Assembly (NCBI GenBank): GCA_020720325.1
Contig: DYOW01000018.1
Span: forward strand, 1 to 34,049
Source: Desulfobulbus propionicus
GTDB lineage: Bacteria; Desulfobacterota; Dissulfuribacteria; Dissulfuribacterales; DYOW01
Direction: 5' to 3'
DNA: 34,049 nt
Made by a program: the position numbers and the translations under genes. Below the pieces are notes generated by a model that was given only the letters and a program-made list of their open reading frames with translations, was not told the origin of the DNA and did not search any database. This document shows positions 6,597 through 14,237 of this stretch, piece by piece. Positions within the stretch are counted from its first letter, which is position 1. Each line of letters begins with the position of its first letter.

Positions 6597-7919
6597 ATGC
6601 AATCAAAAACTTTATTCCTGTTATCAACATTATTCCTTTTTAGCAGTTTTCTAACAGTTGATATCAGCGCCCAGAACACAACAACCACAACACCGGCTTC
6701 TCAGCAAGAAATAAAGGCTCCGGCTCCACAGCCAATGCCAGCGGCTCAGGGTGAAAAACCAAAGGTAGAAGCGGCAAAACCAACTATTCAGATTGACAAA
6801 ACATCCATAAATAACGGCGGAACAATAACAGTAACAGGCACAGCTCCCGCTGGCTCAAAAGTATATATTGAATTATGGAACGAAGAAAAAAAAGTCAGGG
6901 CAAATGTTTTCGATAACAAAAAAAATAAAGAAGGTGTGATTCCTTATATTTTATATCTTTCCCAGGATATGCCCTCATATTATAAAATTATAGTTCCAAA
7001 AGAATATAAAGATAATCTTGCTAAGGCAAAAGCAAATAAAAAATGGAAATATTCCGAAGTATTAAAAGAAATTGGCGCTGACGCTGCTTATTCAGTTCCT
7101 TCAAAGATTAAAATTGACGCCTATAAGGCAAGCATTATGGCAGCTGTCATTGGCTCAAGAGGAGAACTGCTTCCTGCTCTGGATGATAAGGAAAATAAAA
7201 AAAGGTCAATGCAGCTTGTTAAAGCCCGTTTCAGAAGCGTTGGAAATCTGCTTGGAGCAGATGTTGTTTCAAATCCAGACGGCACTTTTAAGGCAGAATT
7301 AAAGATAAGAGACAGCATTGCCCCTGGAAAATATAATGTAACCGCAGTAGCTGTCACAGAGCGCAAAAAAGAAGGCGACAAGGAAATTGTAAAAAAGGTT
7401 AAAAGCGACACAGCCTCCTTTACCAACGAGATTGGTTTCCCAAATCTTTATATGGCTAACGCAGGAACAAGCCTCAATATTATTATACCGTTTTTTCTTG
7501 CCCTTGGGGTTGTTATTTTTGGTGTTTTAATGGGCGCTGGCGGCGGATTTATCCTAAACCCTCTTCTTGTTACTTTTTTCCCCTTGCCACACACAATTGT
7601 CGCAGGAACAGTTATGCCCACAGTTCTTTTTGCCCAGGCAACAGGAATTATGAATTATTCAAAGATAAAATTTATTAACTGGAAACTTGGCATTGGCATT
7701 GGTATTGCCATGCTAGTAGGTGGTTTTATTGGACCTAAATTAACTGAGCTTATAACCCTTGATGAATTTAAGTTCCTCTTTGGATGGGTTCTTTTTATTC
7801 TTGCTGGTCTTATGTTCTGGCAGACAACCCCAAGCTATCTTGATAAAAACAAGAAGGAACAGGCAATCTTAAAAGAATTTAAGAAGCGAGCCGAAGAAAC
7901 TGCAAAGAAAAAAGGTTAA
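6597..7919 (+). CDS. Exported-domain protein fused to an N-terminal half TauE/SafE transporter
   Basis: This encodes 440 residues. A signal peptide (1-25) is followed by a Thr/Pro/Ala-rich linker (27-62) and a large extracytoplasmic region (~63-285) that begins like an Ig-type domain (INNGGTITVTGTAPAGSKVYIELW) and contains APGKYNVTAVAVTE. The end (~294-410) holds about four membrane segments with the motif GVLMGAGGGFILNP, typical of one repeat of the TauE/SafE (DUF81) family of anion or sulfite exporters, and a charged cytoplasmic tail. Complete family members have two such repeats in one chain of ~250 residues. Here the second repeat is encoded by the next gene, 23 bases downstream, so the two products probably assemble into one transporter. 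The substrate is unknown; sulfur anions are only a family-based guess. Confidence 0.82.
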   Translation: MQSKTLFLLSTLFLFSSFLTVDISAQNTTTTTPASQQEIKAPAPQPMPAAQGEKPKVEAAKPTIQIDKTSINNGGTITVTGTAPAGSKVYIELWNEEKKVRANVFDNKKNKEGVIPYILYLSQDMPSYYKIIVPKEYKDNLAKAKANKKWKYSEVLKEIGADAAYSVPSKIKIDAYKASIMAAVIGSRGELLPALDDKENKKRSMQLVKARFRSVGNLLGADVVSNPDGTFKAELKIRDSIAPGKYNVTAVAVTERKKEGDKEIVKKVKSDTASFTNEIGFPNLYMANAGTSLNIIIPFFLALGVVIFGVLMGAGGGFILNPLLVTFFPLPHTIVAGTVMPTVLFAQATGIMNYSKIKFINWKLGIGIGIAMLVGGFIGPKLTELITLDEFKFLFGWVLFILAGLMFWQTTPSYLDKNKKEQAILKEFKKRAEETAKKKG

Positions 7920-7942
7920 TAAAAGGAAAGGAGAATAAAACT

Positions 7943-8338
7943 ATGAATTTAACTATAGAATTCTGGGGACAGGAATTTAAGGCAAATATGATTGTTGGCT
8001 GTATTGGCGGCTTTTTTATTGCTATAATGTCATCAATGTTCGGTTTTGGAGGCGGTCCTTTTATGGTGCCTTTAATGACTGTTGGCATGGGACTTCCCAT
8101 GTATATTGTTGTGGGAAGCTCACTTCTTGCAATATTTTTTAACACTGCCATAGCATCCATAAGACATTATCAGTTCGGCAACTTTGACCTGCTGCTTTTT
8201 CTTATTATGTTTCCAGCAGCGATTTTAGGTGGTTATATTGGTCCTATGATTGCCAAAAAGATAAGCCCTCTTCTTGTTAAACGCATTGCTTCCGCAGGTC
8301 TTGTCATTCTTGGCTTAAAGCTTGTTGGATTATATTAA
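7943..8338 (+). CDS. C-terminal half of a split TauE/SafE-type transporter
   Basis: This encodes 131 residues with about four hydrophobic segments and the second-repeat motif SSMFGFGGGPFMVP (~30-43), matching GAGGGFILNP in the preceding gene. ILGGYIGPMIAKKISP and LVILGLKLVGLY are typical of the end of TauE/SafE proteins. It starts at ATG with an AAAGGAG site 8 bases upstream, so it is translated independently and is not a frameshifted tail: the upstream gene ends in its own charged tail with a clean stop. It is co-transcribed with the gene before it and followed by a strong terminator. Confidence 0.85.
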   Translation: MNLTIEFWGQEFKANMIVGCIGGFFIAIMSSMFGFGGGPFMVPLMTVGMGLPMYIVVGSSLLAIFFNTAIASIRHYQFGNFDLLLFLIMFPAAILGGYIGPMIAKKISPLLVKRIASAGLVILGLKLVGLY

Positions 8339-8390
8339 CCAACCTATTAAACATAAATACTTTCATTACTTGTTAATTTATTAAACATTA

Positions 8391-8421
8391 AGGGGCTTAT
8401 TTATAAGCCCCTGCTTTTTTT
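8391..8421 (+). terminator. Rho-independent terminator after the TauE/SafE pair
   Basis: A perfect 10-bp stem (AGGGGCTTAT with ATAAGCCCCT, 2-base gap opening to a small loop) is followed by GC and then a T-run. It closes the two-gene transporter unit. The bases from 8422 to 8573 are A+T-rich, and I see no further gene or clear promoter in them. Confidence 0.9.
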
Positions 8422-8573
8422 AGAGCTTTAGAATCTCACTTTATAACCTCACTCCTTATTAAAAAAAAGCATTTAAAAGCTTCTATCTTTGTTTTAATAT
8501 ATAATTTATTATCATCTTAATTTTCTGTATTTTTTTTTCCAAAACTTAAAAGATTAATTTTTAAAATTATCAA

Positions 8574-9788
8574 ATGACATTAATCCAGAATATTGCGGGC
8601 ATATTAAAAGAAATAATCTCAGATAAATTCAAAAGATACCTGCTTTTATTTCTAACTATAACGGGCTTATTTTCTTTTTTTTATCCCCAGATACAAGAAA
8701 TTAGAATTAAACACATTGAACCTTTTGAAATACATTTTTTCTTTCATCCAAATTGCGGGCATTGCAAGGAACAAAAAAAGTTTAATGCTGTTATTGAAGA
8801 AAATTTTCTTGTAAAATTTATTAATCATGATGTTTCAATGCCTTCGGAAAATGCCCTTTTTCATGAATTGGTGGACAAATACAAGGTCAATCCCACACAT
8901 CTCGGAGTGCCGGCTACTTTTTTTGGGAAATATCATTTTGTCGGCTTTTATACCCCTGAAACCACCGGCAGGAAAATCGTGGCTGCCCTTGAAGAATACA
9001 CAGGCATAAAATCAAAAATCAAATTCAGCGACACACCATCTGATGCAATAAATGAAAAGGTTTATATTCCGTTTTTGGGAGATTTAGATATTTATGCATA
9101 TTCCCTCCCCGTTCTTACAATTGTTCTTGGTCTTATTGATGGTTTTAATCCCTGCGCTATGTGGGTTCTCGCTTATTTAATTTCGCTTATAATCTGCACA
9201 AATGATAAAAAAAGAATATGGCTTCTTGTGGGTTCTTTTGTCCTTTCATCAGGCATTCTTTATTTTCTGTTTATGTCGGCATGGCTTAATGTCTTTCTGT
9301 TAATTGGCTATATGCGTAATTTAACAATTTTAATAGCCATTGCAGCCCTCTGGATAGGCATAAATGACCTTAAAACATTTTTTACACAACAGGAATTAAC
9401 CTGCAAAATAGGCAGTCCTGAATCCAAAAAGAAAACAATTGGAAAAATAGAAAAAATTGTGAACGCCCCATTAAATTTAATGACCATACTTGGGATTATT
9501 GCGCTTGCCTTTGTGGTAAATTCCATTGAATTTGCCTGCTCATCCGCTCTTCCTGTTATTTTTACCCAGATTCTTACAGTAAAACAGCTTCCAATAATGG
9601 AATACTACCTTTATATTTTATTTTATGTGTTTTTTTTCATGCTCGATGACCTTATAATATTTGGACTCACAGCCTTTGCTGTCTCATATACAATAACAAA
9701 CAAATATTCCATCTTTTGTAAGTTAATCGGTGGAATTATTCTTGTTATTGTGGGAATCTCCCTTATTTTGACAAATACTATCCTTTAA
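8574..9788 (+). CDS. Thioredoxin-like domain fused to a CcdA/DsbD-like membrane domain
   Basis: This encodes 404 residues. An N-terminal membrane anchor (~21-38) is followed by a thioredoxin/glutaredoxin-like domain (~50-145) with the redox pair Cys61-Gly-His-Cys64 (HPNCGHCKEQ) and a cis-Pro motif GVPATFF (Pro113). From ~175 there are about six to seven membrane segments. Their conserved cysteines, Cys194 in GFNPCAMW and Cys322 in NSIEFACSSALP, correspond to the electron-carrying pair of CcdA/DsbD transmembrane domains. Such proteins move reducing power from the cytoplasm to periplasmic thiols, for cytochrome c maturation or disulfide repair. The domain order (thioredoxin first) differs from DsbD, where thioredoxin is last. 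No clear Shine-Dalgarno precedes the ATG. Exported cytochromes c and a cysteine-rich exported peptide are encoded in this window, but any link is inference. Confidence 0.83.
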   Translation: MTLIQNIAGILKEIISDKFKRYLLLFLTITGLFSFFYPQIQEIRIKHIEPFEIHFFFHPNCGHCKEQKKFNAVIEENFLVKFINHDVSMPSENALFHELVDKYKVNPTHLGVPATFFGKYHFVGFYTPETTGRKIVAALEEYTGIKSKIKFSDTPSDAINEKVYIPFLGDLDIYAYSLPVLTIVLGLIDGFNPCAMWVLAYLISLIICTNDKKRIWLLVGSFVLSSGILYFLFMSAWLNVFLLIGYMRNLTILIAIAALWIGINDLKTFFTQQELTCKIGSPESKKKTIGKIEKIVNAPLNLMTILGIIALAFVVNSIEFACSSALPVIFTQILTVKQLPIMEYYLYILFYVFFFMLDDLIIFGLTAFAVSYTITNKYSIFCKLIGGIILVIVGISLILTNTIL

Positions 9789-9864
9789 ATTTCCTCTTTA
9801 ATATTGTAAATAATATTTATGTAATTAAAGTTATTAAGATTAAATTATTTATTTTAGGATTTGT

Positions 9865-11067
9865 ATGTCTTTTAATGATATTTGGGAAAGAAAAAAACTC
9901 TGGCGCTCTGAACTGATTATACTAATTATCCTTTGGTGTCTGACCTTTATTTTATTTTTTGCAACTAACCTTGATATAGAAATAATGAGATATTTTTATA
10001 TTGACGGCAAATGGCCTGTTCAATACCAGCCATTATGGGGCTTTTTCTATCATGCCTCCCCTATATTTGCTGGAATAATTGCCATTGGTTCTATAGCCTT
10101 TATAATTTTTGCATCCATAAATGCAAAATACACAAAATACCGGATTCATGCCTTATTTATCCTTCTTAGCCTTGCGCTTGGCGCTGGTTTAACAGTCAAT
10201 GCCATCCTTAAAGACCACTGGGGCAGGCCAAGACCAAGGCAAATCAGGGAATTTAACGGTAATTATAATTACACAAAACCATTTGTGATAGGAAGTGAGA
10301 CAGAGGGAAAATCCTTTCCATGCGGACATTCTTCTGTGGGATTTACATATGGAGTTCTATGGTTCATATTCAGGAGAAAAAACAAATATATTGCCATAAC
10401 CTCCCTTTTTGGAGCAATAATACTCGGAACATTAATAGGCACAGGAAGAATGGCTGCAGGAGGGCATTTTCCCTCTGATGTTGTGTGGTCCGGCATAATT
10501 CCCTACACCATAAGCTTTTTTCTCTATTATTTTATCCTTAACATACCCTTAAGGGAGGAAATAGCAGAAAAAACAACATATAAACCGGTTACTTTCGGAA
10601 TTAAACAGGCGGCTATTTACGGATGCCTTGCAGGAATCGCCATCTTTTCTGTTCTTCTTGCCACACCATACAAAAGAGATATTAATTATAAAATCAAAGA
10701 ATTTTCCGAAAATGCCACATTGCCCGCCATGTTATCCCTTGAAATTGAAAAAGCGGATATTTTAATTGATTTTGATAAAAAACAATCAGAGCCAATAATA
10801 ATAAGCGGAGATGCGACTGGATTCGGACTTCCCTGGAGCAAAATTCGTGCAATAGGCAAAATACATGCTGACAATCCATCAACAAATATAGTTTACAAGG
10901 TTTATAAAAAAGGCATTTTTACAGACATAGAAAGCAATATCAATATATCGCTAAATCCGGACTACTTTAATAAGATTAATATCAAACAAAAACAGGGAGC
11001 GCTTGATATAAAAAATGAAAAATTAGGAACTAAAAAAGACCTTGAGATTAGCATTGAAAAAAAGTAA
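9865..11067 (+). CDS. PAP2-family membrane phosphatase with extra C-terminal domain
   Basis: This encodes 400 residues. The three PAP2 active-site motifs are intact: KDHWGRPRP at 116-124, PCGHSS at 152-157 (a variant of PSGH), and GRMAAGGHFPSD with Arg195, His201 and Asp205. About six membrane segments cover residues 18-245. Such enzymes dephosphorylate lipid phosphates (lipid A 1- or 4'-phosphate, undecaprenyl or phosphatidylglycerol phosphate) at the periplasmic face. After a last hydrophobic segment (~247-265) comes a ~135-residue hydrophilic, beta-rich domain (IEKADILIDFDKK to the end) not found in minimal PAP2 enzymes and unidentified here. The start ATG has an AGGAT site. The substrate is undecided. 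Confidence 0.87.
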   Translation: MSFNDIWERKKLWRSELIILIILWCLTFILFFATNLDIEIMRYFYIDGKWPVQYQPLWGFFYHASPIFAGIIAIGSIAFIIFASINAKYTKYRIHALFILLSLALGAGLTVNAILKDHWGRPRPRQIREFNGNYNYTKPFVIGSETEGKSFPCGHSSVGFTYGVLWFIFRRKNKYIAITSLFGAIILGTLIGTGRMAAGGHFPSDVVWSGIIPYTISFFLYYFILNIPLREEIAEKTTYKPVTFGIKQAAIYGCLAGIAIFSVLLATPYKRDINYKIKEFSENATLPAMLSLEIEKADILIDFDKKQSEPIIISGDATGFGLPWSKIRAIGKIHADNPSTNIVYKVYKKGIFTDIESNINISLNPDYFNKINIKQKQGALDIKNEKLGTKKDLEISIEKK

Positions 11068-11235
11068 TCATATAACTTGTGCTTGCCGTTTAACATGGTG
11101 ACTTTTAAGTTTCTTTTTTGTATCATTTTAAAAATTAGCTAAAAGATATCTTTACAAAGCTCTCACTCCTATGTTATTTTTATTTTCCGAAAGATGGAGA
11201 TATTGGAACATTAAGTAACTTAGGAAGGTGTGCAA

Positions 11236-11352
11236 ATGAGAACTACTGTAGTAGCCCTTGTATCTGCAATTTATGCCACAACTCGTTATAACATATTTAA
11301 GGGTGTTCCCTGGGGTGACTGGTCAACATATACATTAAACACAGAACTTTGA
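11236..11352 (+). pseudogene. Fragment of a membrane-protein gene (38 codons)
   Basis: A frame of 38 codons starts at ATG behind a good AGGAAGGTG site and ends at TGA. The product (MRTTVVALVSAIYATTRYN, then IFKGVPWGDW and a short tail) has a half hydrophobic helix followed by a KGVPW segment. This resembles, from memory only, the first loop of small bacterial membrane proteins whose next segment continues with LNK. It looks cut off just where the next membrane helix should begin. It could be a real micro-protein, but a remnant is more likely given the neighbouring partial frame of different base composition. The rest of the 304-bp gap around it (11068-11235) shows nothing I recognise. Confidence 0.35.
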
Positions 11353-11371
11353 TCTATCACAATCAAACACT

Positions 11372-11575
11372 GTGGATCACTTAATCTATCAGCTTACCAG
11401 GACAAACACAACGGATGAGCACATTTTGGAATGCTACCGGATTCTTTCGGACGAGCAGGCGCAGGCAGTTGTGAAGTTCCTCAAGTTTATTGCCAGCCAA
11501 ACCTATGACTCTATCCTTGCGGAGGATGCGAAGAAGGCCTTATCTTCCCATTGGTCTTCGCGTTTTGTAAAGTGA
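11372..11575 (+). CDS. Small protein or C-terminal fragment, possibly DUF6714-like
   Basis: This is 67 codons from a GTG; the frame is open back to 11339, with no ATG and no Shine-Dalgarno at the GTG. The product contains ILSDEQAQAVVKFLKFIAS and EDAKKALSSHW. That pattern (a sequence like 'eQ..av..FL.fia', then 'da..AL..yW' at the very end) resembles, from memory, the C-terminal part of DUF6714-type proteins, so this is probably the last third of such a gene. Its G+C is about 48% by hand count, well above the flanking genes, which suggests acquired DNA. It lies ~180 bp from a tRNA gene. The stretch between its end and the tRNA (11576-11750) holds nothing I recognise. Confidence 0.45.
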   Translation: MDHLIYQLTRTNTTDEHILECYRILSDEQAQAVVKFLKFIASQTYDSILAEDAKKALSSHWSSRFVK

Positions 11576-11750
11576 GACATTAAACATCATGTGCCATTAA
11601 GACATTTATAGCCTTAACCGTAAGCATTCATATCAAAAATTCTCGTGCTTTATTATATCAAAAAAATAAATTGCAGAAATAAATTTAATAGGCATCATGA
11701 TTTTGACCACTCTTAAAATTTTCTGATTAGCGTAACTACTTGATATTATT

Positions 11751-11824
11751 TGGCTGGGGGAAAAGGATTCGAACCTCTATAGGCGGAGTCAGAGTCCGCA
11801 GTCCTGCCGTTAGACGATCCCCCA
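11751..11824 (-). tRNA. tRNA-Gln (anticodon CTG)
   Basis: A complete 74-nt cloverleaf on the minus strand: acceptor TGGGGGA pairs with TCCCCCA, discriminator G and encoded CCA. The anticodon stem GCGGA/TCCGC encloses the loop CTCTGAC, giving anticodon CTG (reads CAG). The T arm is AGAGG-TTCGAAT-CCTTT. The weak U1-A72 pair and G73 are glutamine identity elements. A TTG-anticodon partner for CAA codons must lie elsewhere. Confidence 0.96.
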
Positions 11825-11838
11825 ACGTGAAAAAAATA

Positions 11839-11867
11839 TATATACAATTTAAATCTTATTATGTCAA
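11839..11867 (-). promoter_or_regulatory. Promoter of tRNA-Gln
   Basis: On the minus strand, TTGACA (11867-11862), exactly 17 bases, then TATATA (11844-11839). Transcription would start about 7-8 bases before the tRNA 5' end. The gap behind the cytochrome gene ending at 11887 fits an independent transcription unit. Confidence 0.75.
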
Positions 11868-11886
11868 TGGATTAATTTAAAAAAAT

Positions 11887-12636
11887 CTAAATGGTATTTA
11901 AATAAGCAAGCAGACACATTACTTCATCATCAGACAAATGATCAAAACTTGGCATATTCTTAAAGGGATTTTTCAACTGACTTATAATATTTTCAGGTGT
12001 GGGAGTTTTTTTAATTACTTGCAATTGTTGTTTTTTTGTAAGATTAAAAAGATTTGGACAATTGGATGCCTCATTTTTATTAATTGCATGACAGAAAGTG
12101 CAACTGCTATTAAAGATATCCTTGCCTTTATTGATGCTTGTTGCATCAGTTCTGAAAGAAACAATTTTTTGCTGTTCTTTTGCGCTATTTTCATAAAGCG
12201 CTTTGGTCTGTAAGGAAAAGCCCTTGTTTTTTATCAGCATAAAGCCGCCTGAACTGCCAAATAAAAGAAAACTAAGCATTACAATGCTAAATCCAAATAT
12301 TTTAGCAGTATTAAAAAGCAATTGGTAATACTTAACAATGAGTATTTTAATAAATAATAAAATAAATATTAGTTCTGCAATAATAAGGTGCAAAGCTCCC
12401 CTTGGTGAAAGCTCTGTTCCGGTCTTCATCATATAATAAACACAAAGCAGAGAAATAATGCCAAATAAAGCAATATAAAAAATGCCGTTAATTTTGTGAA
12501 CAAGCTTTAAAAAATTTATATCAAATCTTTTTTTATCCCTCCCAAAGAGTTCAAGCATTGTAAAAAGCGCTACAATGGATAAAACCGGAATGAATAAAAC
12601 AAGAAGAGTTTTAAGCTGAATTAAATTCATTTTCAT
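11887..12636 (-). CDS. Membrane protein with C-terminal cytochrome c domain
   Basis: This encodes 249 residues. Four hydrophobic segments (~8-30, 50-70, 84-102, 112-134) form an N-terminal membrane part with His47 and His83 that could bind haem b, though I do not recognise a named family. The C-terminal domain (~165-249) carries a covalent haem c motif CTFCH (179-183) and a likely Met ligand in KNMPSF, as in class I cytochromes c. The protein should therefore expose a monohaem domain on the periplasmic side and pass electrons. It lies 36 bases downstream of a second cytochrome c gene on the same strand, suggesting one electron-transfer unit. The ATG has no ordinary Shine-Dalgarno: a G-run lies inside a hairpin just upstream (12638-12660). 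Confidence 0.83.
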   Translation of the reverse strand: MKMNLIQLKTLLVLFIPVLSIVALFTMLELFGRDKKRFDINFLKLVHKINGIFYIALFGIISLLCVYYMMKTGTELSPRGALHLIIAELIFILLFIKILIVKYYQLLFNTAKIFGFSIVMLSFLLFGSSGGFMLIKNKGFSLQTKALYENSAKEQQKIVSFRTDATSINKGKDIFNSSCTFCHAINKNEASNCPNLFNLTKKQQLQVIKKTPTPENIISQLKNPFKNMPSFDHLSDDEVMCLLAYLNTI

Positions 12637-12637
12637 T

Positions 12638-12668
12638 AAAGGGGGAACTACCCCCCTTTTTTTTCAAT
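12638..12668. other. GC hairpin with T-run between the two cytochrome genes
   Basis: AAAGGGGG and CCCCCCTTT form a strong stem with a loop of about five bases, followed on the plus strand by eight or more T. In that orientation it has terminator form, yet no plus-strand gene ends here. Both flanking genes run on the minus strand, where the hairpin follows an A-run and abuts the downstream start codon, covering the only G-rich stretch that could serve as a ribosome binding site. Confidence 0.6.
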
Positions 12669-12672
12669 CCGT

Positions 12673-13008
12673 CTATTTTTTTAATGATTTTATATAAGCA
12701 ACTAAATCCTGCATTTCCTGTGATTTTGGATCAAGCGCCTTGCCTTTTAATGGGTTTTCTATACAAAAATTAATTGCGTCTTCAAGACTTGTATATTTTT
12801 TCCCCATAAGGCTTATTTCCTTTTTTTCTCCGGATTTATCAAGTCCTTTTCCTTCATTATGACAGGAATTACATGTTTTTCCAGATGTTCCAAGTTTAGC
12901 GTCATTAAATAATGCCTTGCCTTTTTCTGCATTTCCTGCCGCCATAACAGAAAATGCTGTTAAACAAAAGCAAAATAAACTGAAAGTTAGCATAGTTAAT
13001 TTTTTCAT
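12673..13008 (-). CDS. Periplasmic monohaem cytochrome c
   Basis: This encodes 111 residues. A signal peptide (1-24, ending VMAAG) precedes a small class I cytochrome c with haem site CNSCH (46-50) and likely axial Met99 in KSQEMQDLVAYIKSL. The stretch CIENPLKGKALDPKS before the Met ligand is typical of a group of small periplasmic cytochromes that act as soluble electron carriers; an extra Cys82 is present. The start ATG has an AGGAGGAT-type site. It is the first gene of a pair with the membrane cytochrome at 11887-12636 and is divergent from the zinc-ribbon gene. Confidence 0.9.
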   Translation of the reverse strand: MKKLTMLTFSLFCFCLTAFSVMAAGNAEKGKALFNDAKLGTSGKTCNSCHNEGKGLDKSGEKKEISLMGKKYTSLEDAINFCIENPLKGKALDPKSQEMQDLVAYIKSLKK

Positions 13009-13128
13009 CTTAAATCCTCCATTTTTTTATACATAAACTCTAATAGTTAATAAAAAAAAGTCAATCATTAATTGCAATAAAAAAAAAAGTGTTTAAACTG
13101 ATTAAAATATTTAACAGGAGATATAAAA

Positions 13129-13452
13129 ATGATTTGTCCGGTATGCAAAGATACAGAATTAAAAATGGCAGATAAGCACGGAATTGAGATTGATTATTGC
13201 CCAAAATGCAGGGGAATCTGGCTTGATAGGGGAGAAATGGATAAAATTGTTGAAAGGGCGATGGCTATTGAAGATAATTTAAAGCAGGGGAAGGCAATTC
13301 CTCAGAATCAACCTTACCAGCAGCAACCACCCCAGCAGCAGTATCAACAACATCCTAATCAGGGATATCATCAGCCTCACTATGACAAAGATTATTACAA
13401 ACACAAAAAGAAAGAATCAGTTTGGGGCGAGATATTTGATATTTTTGACTAA
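13129..13452 (+). CDS. Zinc-ribbon protein of the zf-TFIIB type
   Basis: This encodes 107 residues. Residues 1-45 form a zinc ribbon with Cys3/Cys6 (ICPVC) and Cys24/Cys27 (YCPKC), followed by RGIWLDRGEMDKI, a signature of the bacterial zf-TFIIB-like family (function not established). Residues ~55-90 are rich in Gln, Pro and Tyr (QQPPQQQYQQ), likely a disordered tail, and the end is charged (HKKKESVWGEIFDIFD). An ACAGGAGAT site precedes the ATG. It probably stands alone, converging on the SIMPL gene with only 16 bases between the stops. Confidence 0.88.
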   Translation: MICPVCKDTELKMADKHGIEIDYCPKCRGIWLDRGEMDKIVERAMAIEDNLKQGKAIPQNQPYQQQPPQQQYQQHPNQGYHQPHYDKDYYKHKKKESVWGEIFDIFD

Positions 13453-13468
13453 AATCTGACCAAAATTC

Positions 13469-14236
13469 CTATTCAATGAGATAATCAACATTAATGACCA
13501 CCCTGACATTTTTTATGTGTGGTGTGTTCATATCTCTGTTGGTTATCTCAAAGAATCCCTGTTTAGCGCCCTTTATTGCCCCAATCTTTGAGTTGGAATC
13601 CTTGGCAAACTGTTCTGCTGTTTCCCTTGCAACGTGAATTGCCTTAGAAATCATCTCAGGTTTTATCTTATTAAGTCCCATAAAAAGAAATTCCGGCTGC
13701 TGTTCGTAATTTTTGTTTAATACTATTCCCTTTTTGAATAATTCATCAATTGTCTCCATAATCCTCATGGCTAGGGCAACCTGATTAGTTCTTATTGTGA
13801 TAACAGACTGGGACATATATCTGTGGAGTGGTTGTTTGTCCGTTGTCGCCATATAGCTTTGTGCCTGATAATCTGTGATAACAGGCTGTAAATCCGTTAT
13901 TTCCTCGTTTCTTAAACCGCTTTTTACAAGATGTTCCCTTATCGCAATTTTATCTGCGGCGATCTTTTGCTGAAGCTCATTTAAGTCATTATTTACATTA
14001 ATAAAGCTCACAGGCCATATCAAAAGGTCAGCGTCAACCTCCTGTTCCGCAAGACCTTTGACAGTAATGACTCTGTCGGCAGCCTTAAATTTTAATATTG
14101 CATCAAAAACAAAGTAACCCATGCCTGCCAAACCTGCGGCAATAAATAATCCGAGGATAAAAAAAGCAGGAAACAGAGATATGCTTCTTTCACTATCGTG
14201 TGTCTGTGACCTTGATTCATATGGCTTATTGGTCAA
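13469..14236 (-). CDS. SIMPL (DUF541) domain protein, membrane-anchored
   Basis: This encodes 255 residues. A single membrane segment (~22-48) anchors a periplasmic SIMPL/DUF541 domain (~55-255) recognised by VITVKGLAEQEVDADL, LVKSGLRNEEI and a C-terminal INVDYLIE. The family includes YggE and BP26 oligomeric envelope proteins linked to stress; the biochemical role is not settled. The start is TTG, one base after the hemL stop, but an ideal AGGAGG site lies seven bases upstream within the end of hemL, supporting this start and coupling to hemL translation. It is the last gene of the tyrS-hemL-SIMPL cluster. Confidence 0.88.
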   Translation of the reverse strand: MTNKPYESRSQTHDSERSISLFPAFFILGLFIAAGLAGMGYFVFDAILKFKAADRVITVKGLAEQEVDADLLIWPVSFINVNNDLNELQQKIAADKIAIREHLVKSGLRNEEITDLQPVITDYQAQSYMATTDKQPLHRYMSQSVITIRTNQVALAMRIMETIDELFKKGIVLNKNYEQQPEFLFMGLNKIKPEMISKAIHVARETAEQFAKDSNSKIGAIKGAKQGFFEITNRDMNTPHIKNVRVVINVDYLIE

Positions 14237-14237
14237 T

